Positions 51,480 to 60,039 of a stretch of 64,000 bases of DNA are shown here, piece after piece. Every line of letters begins with the position of its first letter. Position 1 is the stretch's first letter. Under the pieces are notes generated by a model that was not told where the DNA came from, searched no databases, and saw nothing but the letters and a program-made list of their open reading frames with translations. The stretch comes from Deferribacteres bacterium. Lineage in GTDB: Bacteria > Zhuqueibacterota > Zhuqueibacteria > Zhuqueibacterales > Geothermadaptataceae. The position numbers and the translations under genes are program-made. The stretch spans positions 248,001-312,000 of the forward strand of contig JACKDF010000006.1 of the NCBI GenBank assembly GCA_020633655.1. Direction: 5' to 3'.

Positions 51480-51815
51480 ATGCATATTAAAAAAGGCGAT
51501 CAAGTCATTGTAATTTCGGGAGATGATAAAAATAAGCGCGGAAAAGTGCTTAAGGTATACCCGAAAACAAATCGTGTTATCATCGAGGGTGTAGGTATGA
51601 TTAAACGTCATATGCGCCCAAGCCAACAATATCCCAACGGTGGGATTATTGAAAAAGAAGCACCTATTCATGCATCTAATGTAATGGTTATCAGCCCGAC
51701 AAGTAATGCACCAACACGTGTTTCTATTAAAGTAATGGAGGGCGAAGGGAAGTTGAGTCGTCGACGTGTACGCTACTCCAAAAAATATGATGAAATTCTA
51801 CCTTCTGGTGAGTAA
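51480..51815 (+). CDS. rplX: 50S ribosomal protein L24
   Basis: 111 residues: the KOW motif KKGDQVIVISGDDKNKRGKVLKVYPKTNRVIIEGVGMIKRHMRP followed by a basic C-terminal half. An early assembly protein of the 50S subunit. Confidence 0.96.
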   Translation: MHIKKGDQVIVISGDDKNKRGKVLKVYPKTNRVIIEGVGMIKRHMRPSQQYPNGGIIEKEAPIHASNVMVISPTSNAPTRVSIKVMEGEGKLSRRRVRYSKKYDEILPSGE

Positions 51816-51817
51816 TA

Positions 51818-52414
51818 ATGGCAAAGAAAGCTAAACAGGCACAAAAGGAAATCGTTGTCAAGGGTTATATTCCCAATTTGCAAACCCATTATAAGTCTAC
51901 GGTACTTCCAGCGTTGATGAAGCAATTTAACTATCAAAATGTCATGGAAGCGCCAAAACTTTCCAAAATTGTATTGAACATGGGTGTTGGTGAAGCTGTT
52001 GAAGATCGTAAGAATCTTGATAATGCCATGGCTGATATGGTGATTATAAGTGGACAAAAGCCCCAGGTTACCAAAGCAAAAAAGTCAATATCAAACTTTA
52101 AACTTCGTGAAGGCATGCCAATCGGGTGTCGCACGACTTTGAGAAGAGCACGCATGTGGGAATTTCTCGATAGATTTATTTCTATTGCTGTACCACGTAT
52201 ACGCGACTTCCGTGGATTACCATCAAAGCTAGATGGTCGTGGGAATTATTCGTTAGGTATTAAGGAACAGATTATTTTCCCGGAAATTGATTATGATAAG
52301 GTCGACAAGATTCGTGGTCTAAACATAACCTTCGTGACAACAGCAAAAACGGATGAAGAAGCCGCAGCACTTTTAGCAGGTTTTGGCATGCCGTTTAAAA
52401 ATAAAACGAATTGA
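51818..52414 (+). CDS. rplE: 50S ribosomal protein L5
   Basis: 198 residues, with a basic N-terminal extension (MAKKAKQAQKEIVVKGY) of about 18 residues compared with the 179-residue E. coli protein. Core motifs: APKLSKIVLNMGVGEA, GQKPQVTKAKKSISNFKLREGMPIG and GRGNYSLGIKEQIIFPEIDYDKVD. It binds 5S rRNA. Confidence 0.96.
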   Translation: MAKKAKQAQKEIVVKGYIPNLQTHYKSTVLPALMKQFNYQNVMEAPKLSKIVLNMGVGEAVEDRKNLDNAMADMVIISGQKPQVTKAKKSISNFKLREGMPIGCRTTLRRARMWEFLDRFISIAVPRIRDFRGLPSKLDGRGNYSLGIKEQIIFPEIDYDKVDKIRGLNITFVTTAKTDEEAAALLAGFGMPFKNKTN

Positions 52415-52424
52415 GAGGTTAAAA

Positions 52425-52610
52425 TTGGCTCGTAAGGCACTAATTGAAAAGGCAAACCGTACGCCCAAATTTCGTGTGAGGTCATACAATAGATGTTCCC
52501 GTTGTGGACGTCCAAGAGGTTATTTAAGAAAATTTGGTATTTGCCGTATATGTTTTCGTCAATTGTCCCTGGAAGGTCAGATTCCAGGAGTAAGAAAAGC
52601 GAGTTGGTAA
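52425..52610 (+). CDS. rpsN: 30S ribosomal protein S14, zinc-binding type
   Basis: 61 residues from a TTG at 52425 with AGAGG six bases upstream. The zinc ribbon is intact: CSRCG and CRIC (two CX2C pairs), with RPRGYLRKFGICRICFRQL. This is the short C+ form used by many thermophiles and FCB bacteria. Longer in-frame ORFs starting at 52383 overlap rplE and are rejected. Confidence 0.95.
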   Translation: MARKALIEKANRTPKFRVRSYNRCSRCGRPRGYLRKFGICRICFRQLSLEGQIPGVRKASW

Positions 52611-52637
52611 GTACGTTAAGAAAGGAACGCAACTTCG

Positions 52638-53036
52638 ATGAGTATGACAGATCCCATCGCGGATTTTCTAACAAGAATCCGTAATGCTGCAAAAGCAAAT
52701 CATCGCAAAGTCGACATCCCGGCGTCACGGATGAAATTGACGCTGACAAAACTGTTGTTAACATACGGATTTATTAGGGACTACTTGCTTATCCGTGACA
52801 ATAAACAGGGTGTAATTCGAGTCTATCTAAAATACGATGAGAATGACAATTGTGTTATAAATGGATTGAGGCGTATTAGTCGTCCCGGACAGCGAAAATA
52901 TGTTGGTGTCGATGCAATACCTCGTGTTTATAATAATATCGGCCTTGCAATTCTTAGCACTTCAAAAGGAGTTATTTCTGACCGCGACGCACGCAAGTTG
53001 GCCGTTGGCGGTGAAGTTCTCTGTTATGTGTGGTAA
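52638..53036 (+). CDS. rpsH: 30S ribosomal protein S8
   Basis: 132 residues: TDPIADFLTRIRNAAKANH, the RRISRPGQRKYVGVDAIPRVYNNIGLAILSTSKGVISDRDARK block and GGEVLCYVW end. In E. coli S8 represses the spc operon. AAAGGA lies upstream of ATG 52638; ATG 52644 is an alternative. Confidence 0.96.
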   Translation: MSMTDPIADFLTRIRNAAKANHRKVDIPASRMKLTLTKLLLTYGFIRDYLLIRDNKQGVIRVYLKYDENDNCVINGLRRISRPGQRKYVGVDAIPRVYNNIGLAILSTSKGVISDRDARKLAVGGEVLCYVW

Positions 53037-53062
53037 CTATTGAAATCTGAAGGATAAACGTT

Positions 53063-53602
53063 GTGTCTCGAGTAGGTAAAAAAGTAATTGAATTGCCCGT
53101 CGGTGTGAGTGTTTCCCGTGAAGGGCACATGGTTCATGTAAAAGGTCCTAAAGGCGAACTCTCCCAGGCTATCGATCCTGCGATGGAGATTAAAATCGAT
53201 GGTACTCATTTAACCGTTAAACGCCCATCGGAGAGTAAAGAGCATCGTTCTTTGCACGGCTTGTCTCGCAGCTTGATTGCGAATATGGTAGAAGGTGTCA
53301 CTAACGGTTTTGAAAAGAAACTGGAAATTCGTGGAATTGGATATCGGGCAGAAATGCGTGGAAATAATGTTTTATTTAATCTTGGTTTTTCTCATCCAAT
53401 TATTTTAATTCCGCCAAAATCGATTACTGTAAAAGCTGAAGCTAATACAAGCATTACGGTATCGGGTATAGATAAAGAACTCGTAGGCCATGTTGCTGCG
53501 AAAATCCGTACATTTCGTAAACCTGAACCATACAAGGGAAAAGGAATACGCTATGTTGGTGAATATGTGAGAGAGAAAGCTGGAAAAACGGCAGGAAAGT
53601 AA
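53063..53602 (+). CDS. rplF: 50S ribosomal protein L6
   Basis: 179 residues: SRVGKKVIELPVGVSV, GPKGELSQ, EGVTNGFEKKLEIRGIGYRAEM and EPYKGKGIRYVGEYVREKAGKT. GTG start at 53063 with AAGGA eight bases upstream. Sits near the sarcin-ricin loop. Confidence 0.97.
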   Translation: MSRVGKKVIELPVGVSVSREGHMVHVKGPKGELSQAIDPAMEIKIDGTHLTVKRPSESKEHRSLHGLSRSLIANMVEGVTNGFEKKLEIRGIGYRAEMRGNNVLFNLGFSHPIILIPPKSITVKAEANTSITVSGIDKELVGHVAAKIRTFRKPEPYKGKGIRYVGEYVREKAGKTAGK

Positions 53603-53631
53603 TTGCTGCAATCAAATTTATTTTGTATATT
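53603..53631 (+). promoter_or_regulatory. Internal promoter candidate before rplR
   Basis: TTGCTG (53603-53608), 17-base spacer, TATATT (53626-53631), in an 82-base gap between rplF and rplR. The -10 hexamer is identical to those of the tRNA and str promoters. The gap also contains a repeated TAGCTAT (53633-53656 region). Confidence 0.4.
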
Positions 53632-53684
53632 GGTAGCTATGCTCATTAGCTATAAGTTAATATTTTATCATTTTGGGTATTTAA

Positions 53685-54059
53685 ATGGGCTTCAAAAAGA
53701 AAAATAAGAGTGAAGCAAGAACGAGAAAACATCGTTCTATTCGCAAAAAAATTATGGGTACCAGTGATCGTCCCCGACTTGCGATATTTCGTAGTTCAAA
53801 GAATATCTATGCGCAACTCATTGATGATGTAAACGAAAAAACGATTACTGCAGTATCTACACGAAATGCTTTGCTGAAAGATCAAATTTCAAGTGCCGAT
53901 GGAAAAATTGCCAAAGCTAAGATAATTGGTACTGCAATAGCTGAAAAGGCGAAGGATTTGAAGATCGAGAATGTTGTTTTTGATCGCGGTGGTTACCTGT
54001 ACCATGGTCGTGTGAAAGCTTTAGCTGACGCGGCACGTGAAGGCGGATTAAAGTTTTAA
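53685..54059 (+). CDS. rplR: 50S ribosomal protein L18
   Basis: 124 residues: RTRKHRSIRKKIMGTSDRPRLAIFRSSKNIYAQLIDD, KIIGTAIAEKAKDLKIENVVFDRGGYLYHGRVKALADAAREGG. Binds 5S rRNA with L5. Confidence 0.96.
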   Translation: MGFKKKNKSEARTRKHRSIRKKIMGTSDRPRLAIFRSSKNIYAQLIDDVNEKTITAVSTRNALLKDQISSADGKIAKAKIIGTAIAEKAKDLKIENVVFDRGGYLYHGRVKALADAAREGGLKF

Positions 54060-54074
54060 CGGGAGTTATATCAA

Positions 54075-54596
54075 GTGGCTAAAGTAGAAAGATTTTCACC
54101 AGGCGAGTTTGAATTAAAAGAAAAAGTTGTTCAAATTAATCGTGTCGCAAAAGTCGTGAAGGGCGGACGTCGCTTTTCCTTTAATGCAATTGTAGTTGTT
54201 GGCGACGGGAATGGTCATGTTGGTATAGGTTTGGGCAAGGCCAACGAAGTGGCAGACGCAATCGCTAAAGGTGCGGAAAACGCCAAAAAAAGTTTGAAAA
54301 AGATACACTTGATTAATGGAACTCTTCCCCATGAAGTCCGCGGTAAGTATGGAGCGGGGATTGTTTTTTTAAAGCCTGCAAGTCCTGGAACCGGAGTTAT
54401 TGCTGGTGGGCCAGTGCGTGCAATTATGGAAGCCGTTGGTGTAACAGATATTCTAACAAAATCAATCGGATCTTCAAATCCCCATAATATGGTAAAAGCA
54501 ACGATGTCCGCATTGGAAGGACTTTACGATGTCGCTACAATCGCTCGACGTCGTGGCCTGACGGTTAGTGAAGTTTTTTCAAAAACAACTGTTTGA
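54075..54596 (+). CDS. rpsE: 30S ribosomal protein S5
   Basis: 173 residues: VVQINRVAKVVKGGRRFSFNAIVVVGDGNGHVGIGLGKANEV, a dsRBD-like N-domain, and HEVRGKYGAGIVFLKPASPGTGVIAGG. Start is GTG at 54075, with GGGAG nine bases upstream. Role in decoding fidelity. Confidence 0.97.
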   Translation: MAKVERFSPGEFELKEKVVQINRVAKVVKGGRRFSFNAIVVVGDGNGHVGIGLGKANEVADAIAKGAENAKKSLKKIHLINGTLPHEVRGKYGAGIVFLKPASPGTGVIAGGPVRAIMEAVGVTDILTKSIGSSNPHNMVKATMSALEGLYDVATIARRRGLTVSEVFSKTTV

Positions 54597-54612
54597 GCTT
54601 TGGAGTTTAATG

Positions 54613-54807
54613 ATGGCTAAGAAGCAACAAAAAAAGTTAATTGTAAAACAAGTACGCAGTAAAATTGGCCACAATCAAAATCAAAAGCGAACTTTAGAAG
54701 CGCTTGGATTAAGAAGAATTGGGCACAGTGTTGAGAAGAATAATAATCCGGAAATTTGGGGCATGATTAATGTCGTAAAGCATCTCGTCACTGTAGAAGA
54801 AGTTTGA
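54613..54807 (+). CDS. rpmD: 50S ribosomal protein L30
   Basis: 64 residues: KKLIVKQVRSKIGHNQNQKRTLEALGLRRIGHSVEKNNNPEIWGMINVVKHLV. ATG 54613 was chosen for GGAG seven bases upstream; ATG 54610 is adjacent. The ORF start at 54568 overlaps rpsE and is not used. Confidence 0.95.
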   Translation: MAKKQQKKLIVKQVRSKIGHNQNQKRTLEALGLRRIGHSVEKNNNPEIWGMINVVKHLVTVEEV

Positions 54808-54817
54808 TAGGTGAGAA

Positions 54818-55261
54818 ATGGATCTTAGTACGCTTTCATTTGCAAAAAAATCCCGAAAAAACCGTAAAAAAGTAGGACGGGGCATCGGTTCCGGGCACGG
54901 AGGTACTTCCTGTCGCGGACATAAAGGACAGAAGTCGCGCTCGGGTGGCAGTATCCCGCCATGGTTTGAAGGCGGTCAGATGCCATTACAGCGACGTGTA
55001 CCTAAACGTGGTTTTACTAATATATTTAAAAAAGCCTACCAGCTTGTTAATATCACTGATCTTGAACGTAAATCTGCAAGCGGAGTCGTTAATCCAGAAG
55101 AGCTTGTAAAGCTAGGGCTAATAAAAAATCTAAGAACGCCTGTGAAGATACTGGGAGAGGGTGAGCTTTCCAGCACTTTAGAAATATCTGCACATAAATT
55201 CACTAGATCTGCTATTGCCAAAATAGAAAAGGCTGGAGGGAAGGCGATACCGTTATGCTGA
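54818..55261 (+). CDS. rplO: 50S ribosomal protein L15
   Basis: 147 residues: RKNRKKVGRGIGSGHGGTSCRGHKGQKSRSGG, WFEGGQMPLQRRVPKRGFTNIF, and FTRSAIAKIEKAGGKAIPLC. Overlaps secY by seven bases. Confidence 0.96.
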   Translation: MDLSTLSFAKKSRKNRKKVGRGIGSGHGGTSCRGHKGQKSRSGGSIPPWFEGGQMPLQRRVPKRGFTNIFKKAYQLVNITDLERKSASGVVNPEELVKLGLIKNLRTPVKILGEGELSSTLEISAHKFTRSAIAKIEKAGGKAIPLC

Positions 55262-56580
55262 GCAGTTTGCAGAGTGTCTTCAAAATTCAAGAACTCAGAA
55301 GTCGAATCTTGTTCACGATGGGTATCTTGATAGTATATCGTATTGGAAGCCATATTACATTGCCGAATGTCAATCCTGAAGCATTGTTAAGTTTCTTTTC
55401 GGATGCAGGTGGCGGTGGTCTCTTCGGTCTATACGATATGTTTGTTGGTGGTGCTTTCAGTCGGGCAACTATTTTTGCCTTGGGTATAATGCCTTATATT
55501 TCGGCTTCAATTATAATTCAGTTGTTAGGCGCAGTAATGCCTTACTTTCAACGTCTGCAGAAGCAAGGCGAAGAAGGACGGCGGAAAATTACCCAATATT
55601 CTAGGTACGGAACAGTTTTAATCTCACTCATGCAAGCCTATGGCGTTAGCGTCTTTATCGAAAGTATAACAACCAATCAGGGATTGCCAGTTGTTCCGAA
55701 TCCAGGCTGGGGATTTCGTATTATGACGATGATTATCCTGGCGAGCGGAACCGTTTTAATTATGTGGCTTGGTGAGCAATTAACAGAGCGCGGTATCGGA
55801 AATGGGATTAGTTTAATTATCTTTGTTGGAATTATAGCTCGTTTTCCAAATGCCATACTAGATGAATGGCAGCAACTCATGGCTGATAACCGTGAATTGA
55901 TTGTCGAGGTTATTTTACTTGCGATCATGGTATCGTGTATTGGTCTTGTAACTTTACTAACACAAGGAACACGCAAAATTCCTGTTCAATATGCTAAACG
56001 TGTTGTTGGTCGTAAAATTTATGGTGGTCAGAGCACCCATATTCCATTACGTGTTAATACTGCAGGTGTAATGCCGATTATATTTGCTCAGTCTCTTATG
56101 TTTGTTCCCCAAACGATTACATCGTTTTGGCCCGACAGCGAGATTATGGGATTGGTCAATATATATTTTAATATGAACTCTGCACTCTATCAGATTGTTT
56201 ATGCAATCCTTATAATTTTCTTTACTTATTTTTATACCGCTATAGCATTCAATCCGGTTGACGTTGCAGATAACATGAAAAAGAATGGTGGCTTTATTCC
56301 TGGCGTGCGTCCTGGCAAGAAAACAGCAGAATATATTGACAATATCCTAACTAGGGTTACGCTTCCCGGTTCCTTCTTTCTGGCTCTTGTTGCGGTACTC
56401 CCTTATTTTATAATTAAAACTACGAATGTATCCTATAGCTACGCATCCTTTTTTGGTGGCACCTCCTTGTTGATTATTGTTGGTGTAGCATTAGACACTT
56501 TGCAACAGATGGAATCGCATCTTCTAATGCGGCACTATGATGGCTTCATGAAAGGTGGAAAAATAAAGGGTAGACGATAA
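55255..56580 (+). CDS. secY: Preprotein translocase subunit SecY
   Basis: 441 residues with about ten TM helices. It begins LSSLQSVFKIQELRSRILFTMGILIVYRIGSHI, includes ASIIIQLLGAVMPYFQRLQKQGEEGRRKITQYSRY, the RGIGNGISLIIFVGIIA plug-adjacent helix, GGQSTHIPLRVNTAGVMPIIFAQ and GIKPGKKTAEYI-like sequence (PGVRPGKKTAEYID). It forms the protein-conducting channel with SecE and SecG. Translationally coupled to rplO. Confidence 0.97.
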   Translation: MLSSLQSVFKIQELRSRILFTMGILIVYRIGSHITLPNVNPEALLSFFSDAGGGGLFGLYDMFVGGAFSRATIFALGIMPYISASIIIQLLGAVMPYFQRLQKQGEEGRRKITQYSRYGTVLISLMQAYGVSVFIESITTNQGLPVVPNPGWGFRIMTMIILASGTVLIMWLGEQLTERGIGNGISLIIFVGIIARFPNAILDEWQQLMADNRELIVEVILLAIMVSCIGLVTLLTQGTRKIPVQYAKRVVGRKIYGGQSTHIPLRVNTAGVMPIIFAQSLMFVPQTITSFWPDSEIMGLVNIYFNMNSALYQIVYAILIIFFTYFYTAIAFNPVDVADNMKKNGGFIPGVRPGKKTAEYIDNILTRVTLPGSFFLALVAVLPYFIIKTTNVSYSYASFFGGTSLLIIVGVALDTLQQMESHLLMRHYDGFMKGGKIKGRR

Positions 56581-56605
56581 GCACAACGGGAAGCCTATTG
56601 TCCAA

Positions 56606-57265
56606 ATGGAACTCATTTTTATTGGATATCCTGGGTCGGGTAAAGGAACGCAAGCTTCATATCTCGCCGAGAAATTTGCGATACCTCAGATATCAACAGG
56701 AGATATTCTACGAAGAGCAGTAGCTGAGCAAAGTCCACTTGGGGTGGAGGCAAAGAAGGCAATGGATGCAGGAGAGCTCGTTCCTGATCGTGTCGTGATA
56801 GGAATGATCGAGAACCGCTTGACAGAGCCTGATACAAAAATGGGATTCCTTATGGATGGATTCCCAAGAACGATCAAACAAGCTCAGGAATTTGATCGCA
56901 TTTTACATAAAATCCATAGAAGAGTCAAAATTGTTCTTTCTCTTGAAGTTTCAAAGAAACGAATACTAATGCGCTTGACAAGCCGAAGAACATGCCCTGG
57001 TTGTAATCATATTTACAATTTGATTTACGATCCACCTCCTCAATCAGGTGTTTGTGTTGGTTGTAATCAGACTGTTAGTTTTTATCAACGGGAAGATGAT
57101 CGTGAAGAGACTGTTAAACACCGAATGGATGTATATGAAGAACAAACTCGGCCCTTGAAAGAATATTATGATGCGCAAGGGAAGTTGAAAGAGGTTGATG
57201 GCTCGTTGAGTATTGAAAAGGTTCGTGAACATATTGTCAAAATTTTAACTGGTTTAGAACGGTGA
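56606..57265 (+). CDS. adk: Adenylate kinase
   Basis: 219 residues. The P-loop is GYPGSGKGTQ, where Tyr replaces the common Pro/Ala of GPPGSGKGT. FLMDGFPRTIKQA is the NMP-binding region, and the LID has a four-Cys zinc site (CPGC and CVGC). It converts AMP + ATP to 2 ADP. The adk-map-infA-rpmJ order after secY is classical. Confidence 0.96.
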   Translation: MELIFIGYPGSGKGTQASYLAEKFAIPQISTGDILRRAVAEQSPLGVEAKKAMDAGELVPDRVVIGMIENRLTEPDTKMGFLMDGFPRTIKQAQEFDRILHKIHRRVKIVLSLEVSKKRILMRLTSRRTCPGCNHIYNLIYDPPPQSGVCVGCNQTVSFYQREDDREETVKHRMDVYEEQTRPLKEYYDAQGKLKEVDGSLSIEKVREHIVKILTGLER

Positions 57266-57269
57266 TAAA

Positions 57270-58019
57270 ATGATTCATATTCGTAGCCAGGAAGAAATAG
57301 ACAAAATTCGTGAAAGCTGTAAGATTGTTGTTGATTCGATTCAAAAAGCAGGCGAGGCACTTAAAGAGGGTATAACGTCACGCGAATTAGATATAATTAT
57401 TGAAAAAAATATCCTTTCTTATAATGCTGAACCAGCTTTTAAGGGTTATCAAGGCTTTCCTGCATCTGCATGCATTTCTATAAATGAAGCTGTTGTTCAT
57501 GGTATACCAAATGATGAACCTATTTTGACTGGTAGTTTGGTTAAAATCGACGTTGGTGTAAAAAAAGACGGTTATTTTGGAGATGCAGCCAAGACATTTT
57601 ATGTGGGTTCAATACCAAAAAAAGTCTTGCTTCTCCTAAAAATAACTCGAGAAGCTCTTTATAAGGGTATTGAGGTTGCAAAATGGGGGAATCGGTTGTC
57701 TGATATCTCACATGCTGTTCAAACGCATGTTGAAGAGCATAATTTTTCAGTTGTTAGACAGCTTGTCGGGCATGGAATAGGTACAGAACTTCATGAAGAA
57801 CCTCAAGTTCCAAATTATGGCAAACCCGGTCGAGGGCCGCGATTAAAACCCGGTATGGTTATGGCTATTGAACCCATGATCAATATTGGTGGCTACGATG
57901 TAATTACAGCCGAAGATGGGTGGACTGTCAAAACAGCAGATTCTTCAATGTCTGCTCATTATGAGCATACTATTGCGATAACAAAAGATTCTGCGGAAAT
58001 ATTAACACAAGGTTTATAA
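57270..58019 (+). CDS. map: Methionine aminopeptidase, type I
   Basis: 249 residues. Metal ligands are visible in order: VKIDVGVKKDGYFGDAAKTF (two Asp), GHGIGTELHEEPQVPNY (His), MVMAIEPMINIG (Glu) and SAHYEHTIAIT (Glu). It removes the N-terminal Met from nascent proteins. Confidence 0.97.
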   Translation: MIHIRSQEEIDKIRESCKIVVDSIQKAGEALKEGITSRELDIIIEKNILSYNAEPAFKGYQGFPASACISINEAVVHGIPNDEPILTGSLVKIDVGVKKDGYFGDAAKTFYVGSIPKKVLLLLKITREALYKGIEVAKWGNRLSDISHAVQTHVEEHNFSVVRQLVGHGIGTELHEEPQVPNYGKPGRGPRLKPGMVMAIEPMINIGGYDVITAEDGWTVKTADSSMSAHYEHTIAITKDSAEILTQGL

Positions 58020-58024
58020 AATAC

Positions 58025-58243
58025 ATGGCAAAAGAAGAAGCAATAAGGGTAGATGGTACCATTTTTGAGACTTTGCCGAATGCATCTTTTCGTGTTGAAT
58101 TGGAAAATGGGCATAAAGTTTTAGCTCATATTTCAGGAAAAATGCGAATGCATTTTATCAAGATTCTTCCTGGCGACAAGGTAACCATTGAATTATCCCC
58201 TTATGATCTTTCAAGAGGCCGGATTGTTTATCGATATAAATAA
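58025..58243 (+). CDS. infA: Translation initiation factor IF-1
   Basis: 72 residues, OB fold: EEAIRVDGTIFETLPNASFRVELENGHKVLAHISGKMRMHFIKILPGDKVTIELSPYDLSRGRIVYRYK. Normal size. Occupies the 30S A site during initiation. Confidence 0.98.
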   Translation: MAKEEAIRVDGTIFETLPNASFRVELENGHKVLAHISGKMRMHFIKILPGDKVTIELSPYDLSRGRIVYRYK

Positions 58244-58257
58244 ACAGGGAAAAGACC

Positions 58258-58371
58258 ATGAAAGTGAGATCTTCCGTTAAAAAAATGTGCGACGCGTGTA
58301 AAATTATCAAGAGAAAAGGTAAAATCCGCGTTATTTGCAAAAATCCGCGCCATAAACAGCGTCAGGGATAA
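58258..58371 (+). CDS. rpmJ: 50S ribosomal protein L36
   Basis: 37 residues; too short for ordinary ORF cut-offs. It reads MKVRSSVKKMCDACKII... with the zinc knuckle Cys11, Cys14, Cys27 and His32 (CDAC, ICKNPRH). AGGGA lies eight bases before the ATG. Position between infA and rpsM is the canonical one. Confidence 0.97.
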   Translation: MKVRSSVKKMCDACKIIKRKGKIRVICKNPRHKQRQG

Positions 58372-58396
58372 TTAATAAGAATATTGGAGGAGTATC

Positions 58397-58768
58397 TTGG
58401 CTCGTATACAAGGCATTGACCTTCCACGTGATAAGAGACTTGAAGTAGCACTCACATATATCTATGGCATTGGACGTAAAACAGCCCGGGATATTCTTGT
58501 AAAGGCTGAAATTGATCCCAACGTGCGTGTTAAAGATATGACAAGTGAACATATTGCGCAGATTCGTGCTGTACTCGGTGCAGGCTACAAAGTGGAAGGC
58601 GCGCTTCGCACCGAAGTGCAAATGAATATTAAGCGATTGATGGATATCGGTTGTTATCGCGGTCTCAGACACCGTCGTGGATTACCGGTACGCGGGCAGA
58701 GAACATCGACAAATGCACGGACGCGAAAAGGTAGACGACGTACGTCCGGAATTGGCAAGAAACGTTAG
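58397..58768 (+). CDS. rpsM: 30S ribosomal protein S13
   Basis: 123 residues: ARIQGIDLPRDKRLEVALTYIYGIGRKTARDIL, GCYRGLRHRRGLPVRGQRTSTNARTRKGRR. TTG start at 58397 with GGAGGAG upstream. Contacts tRNA in the 30S head. Confidence 0.97.
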   Translation: MARIQGIDLPRDKRLEVALTYIYGIGRKTARDILVKAEIDPNVRVKDMTSEHIAQIRAVLGAGYKVEGALRTEVQMNIKRLMDIGCYRGLRHRRGLPVRGQRTSTNARTRKGRRRTSGIGKKR

Positions 58769-58809
58769 GTTTAAGTATATAATCTACTTCTAAATCATGG
58801 AGTGTTCCA

Positions 58810-59199
58810 TTGGCAAGTGCAAAAGGGAAAAAAACTAAAAAACGTGAAAAAGTGGATGCTAATGGCTTAGCAACCGTTCACGCTACTTTTAATAATACAA
58901 TCATCTCCTTAAGCGATATTTATGGCAATACAATTTCTTGGGCATCAGGTGGAAAAGTTGGTTTCAAAGGTTCAAGAAAGTCCACGCCTTTTGCAGCACA
59001 GGTTGCTGCTGAGAATGCTGCAAAAATTGCCATGGATCTCGGTCTAAGACGTGTAGAAGTATTGGTGAAAGGCCCTGGGGCAGGTCGCGAATCTGCTGTA
59101 CGCGCACTTCAGGCTGCAGGGTTGGAAGTAACTGCGATTAAAGATGTTACACCGATTCCTCATAACGGGTGTCGGCCTCCAAAGCGTCGCAGAGTTTAA
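58810..59199 (+). CDS. rpsK: 30S ribosomal protein S11
   Basis: 129 residues: GLATVHATFNNTIISLSDIYGNTISWASGGKVGFKGSRKSTPFAAQVAAE, and a C-terminal DVTPIPHNGCRPPKRRRV, the classic basic tail. TTG start at 58810 with GGAG upstream. Confidence 0.97.
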   Translation: MASAKGKKTKKREKVDANGLATVHATFNNTIISLSDIYGNTISWASGGKVGFKGSRKSTPFAAQVAAENAAKIAMDLGLRRVEVLVKGPGAGRESAVRALQAAGLEVTAIKDVTPIPHNGCRPPKRRRV

Positions 59200-59215
59200 T
59201 TAGTTAATTCGTAAA

Positions 59216-59253
59216 TCCTTACGGGACAGATCGTAAGGAAAGCCGTGCTGTCC
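59216..59253 (+). promoter_or_regulatory. Candidate H-type pseudoknot in the rpsD leader
   Basis: Stem 1: TCCTTACG (59216-59223) pairs with CGTAAGGA (59232-59239), 8 bp. The loop begins GGACAG (59224-59229), exactly complementary to CTGTCC (59248-59253) downstream, 6 bp. Together they allow an H-type pseudoknot with a 9-base connecting loop; the loop crossing stem 2 is 0-1 base, which is sterically tight. It sits in a 158-base rpsK-rpsD gap. S4 (the rpsD product) is known to repress its own mRNA through pseudoknotted leaders in E. coli and Bacillus, so this is a credible S4 site. Confidence 0.5.
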
Positions 59254-59357
59254 TGATGTATTTATTGTGCGATTTATAAGACTTTTTATTAAAAAATGGT
59301 ATGGTACTACACGGCGATACTTCTCAATTTTCATGAGTTGGAGGTTTTAAAAAATAT

Positions 59358-59987
59358 ATGGCACGTTATGTAGGTTCGGCATGTAAACTATGCCGCCGTG
59401 AAGGTCAAAAATTATTTCTCAAGGGAGCGAAATGCACCTCACCGAAGTGCCCGATTGAAAATAGAAATTTTCCTCCTGGCCAGCATGGGCGTGGTCGTTT
59501 CCTGAAGAAATCCGAGTATGGTATTCAGCTGCGGGAAAAACAGAAAATGCGTAGGATATATGGCCTATTAGAGGCGCAGTTTCGTAATTATTATGAGAAA
59601 GCAAATCGACAGTCTGGAATTACTGGTGAAAATTTACTGAAATTCCTAGAAAGACGTCTAGACAATGTTGTTTATCGTCTAGGTTTTGCGCCATCCCGTA
59701 AAGCAGCTCGACAGCTTGTTCGACATCGCCATTTTTTGGTGAATGGAAAACGGGTTGATATTCCGTCTTACCAGGTTAAACCAGGTGATGAAATCAAAGT
59801 ATGCGAAAAAAGTAAAAAACTTGAGATGATCCACCAGTCATTACGCCGTATGCGTGATGGTCGTTTGCTGCCATGGCTCGATCTGAACAAACCGCAGCTT
59901 ACGGGAACGCTCCTTGAAATACCTGCACGAGCAGACATCCCTGTTGAAGTCAATGAATCATTAATCGTCGAGCTTTACTCGAAATAA
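59358..59987 (+). CDS. rpsD: 30S ribosomal protein S4
   Basis: 209 residues. The N terminus carries four Cys (SACKLCRREG, GAKCTSPKCPIENR), the zinc-binding C+ form. The S4 RNA-binding domain is FLERRLDNVVYRLGFAPSRKAARQLVRHRHFLVNGKRVDIPSYQVKPGDEI. GGAGG lies 13 bases upstream, slightly far. Its own leader contains a candidate pseudoknot, compatible with autoregulation. Confidence 0.97.
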   Translation: MARYVGSACKLCRREGQKLFLKGAKCTSPKCPIENRNFPPGQHGRGRFLKKSEYGIQLREKQKMRRIYGLLEAQFRNYYEKANRQSGITGENLLKFLERRLDNVVYRLGFAPSRKAARQLVRHRHFLVNGKRVDIPSYQVKPGDEIKVCEKSKKLEMIHQSLRRMRDGRLLPWLDLNKPQLTGTLLEIPARADIPVEVNESLIVELYSK

Positions 59988-60039
59988 GAGTAAGGATTTT
60001 TCCAACTAGGACTATTTATAAATATATGGAGATATTTCT

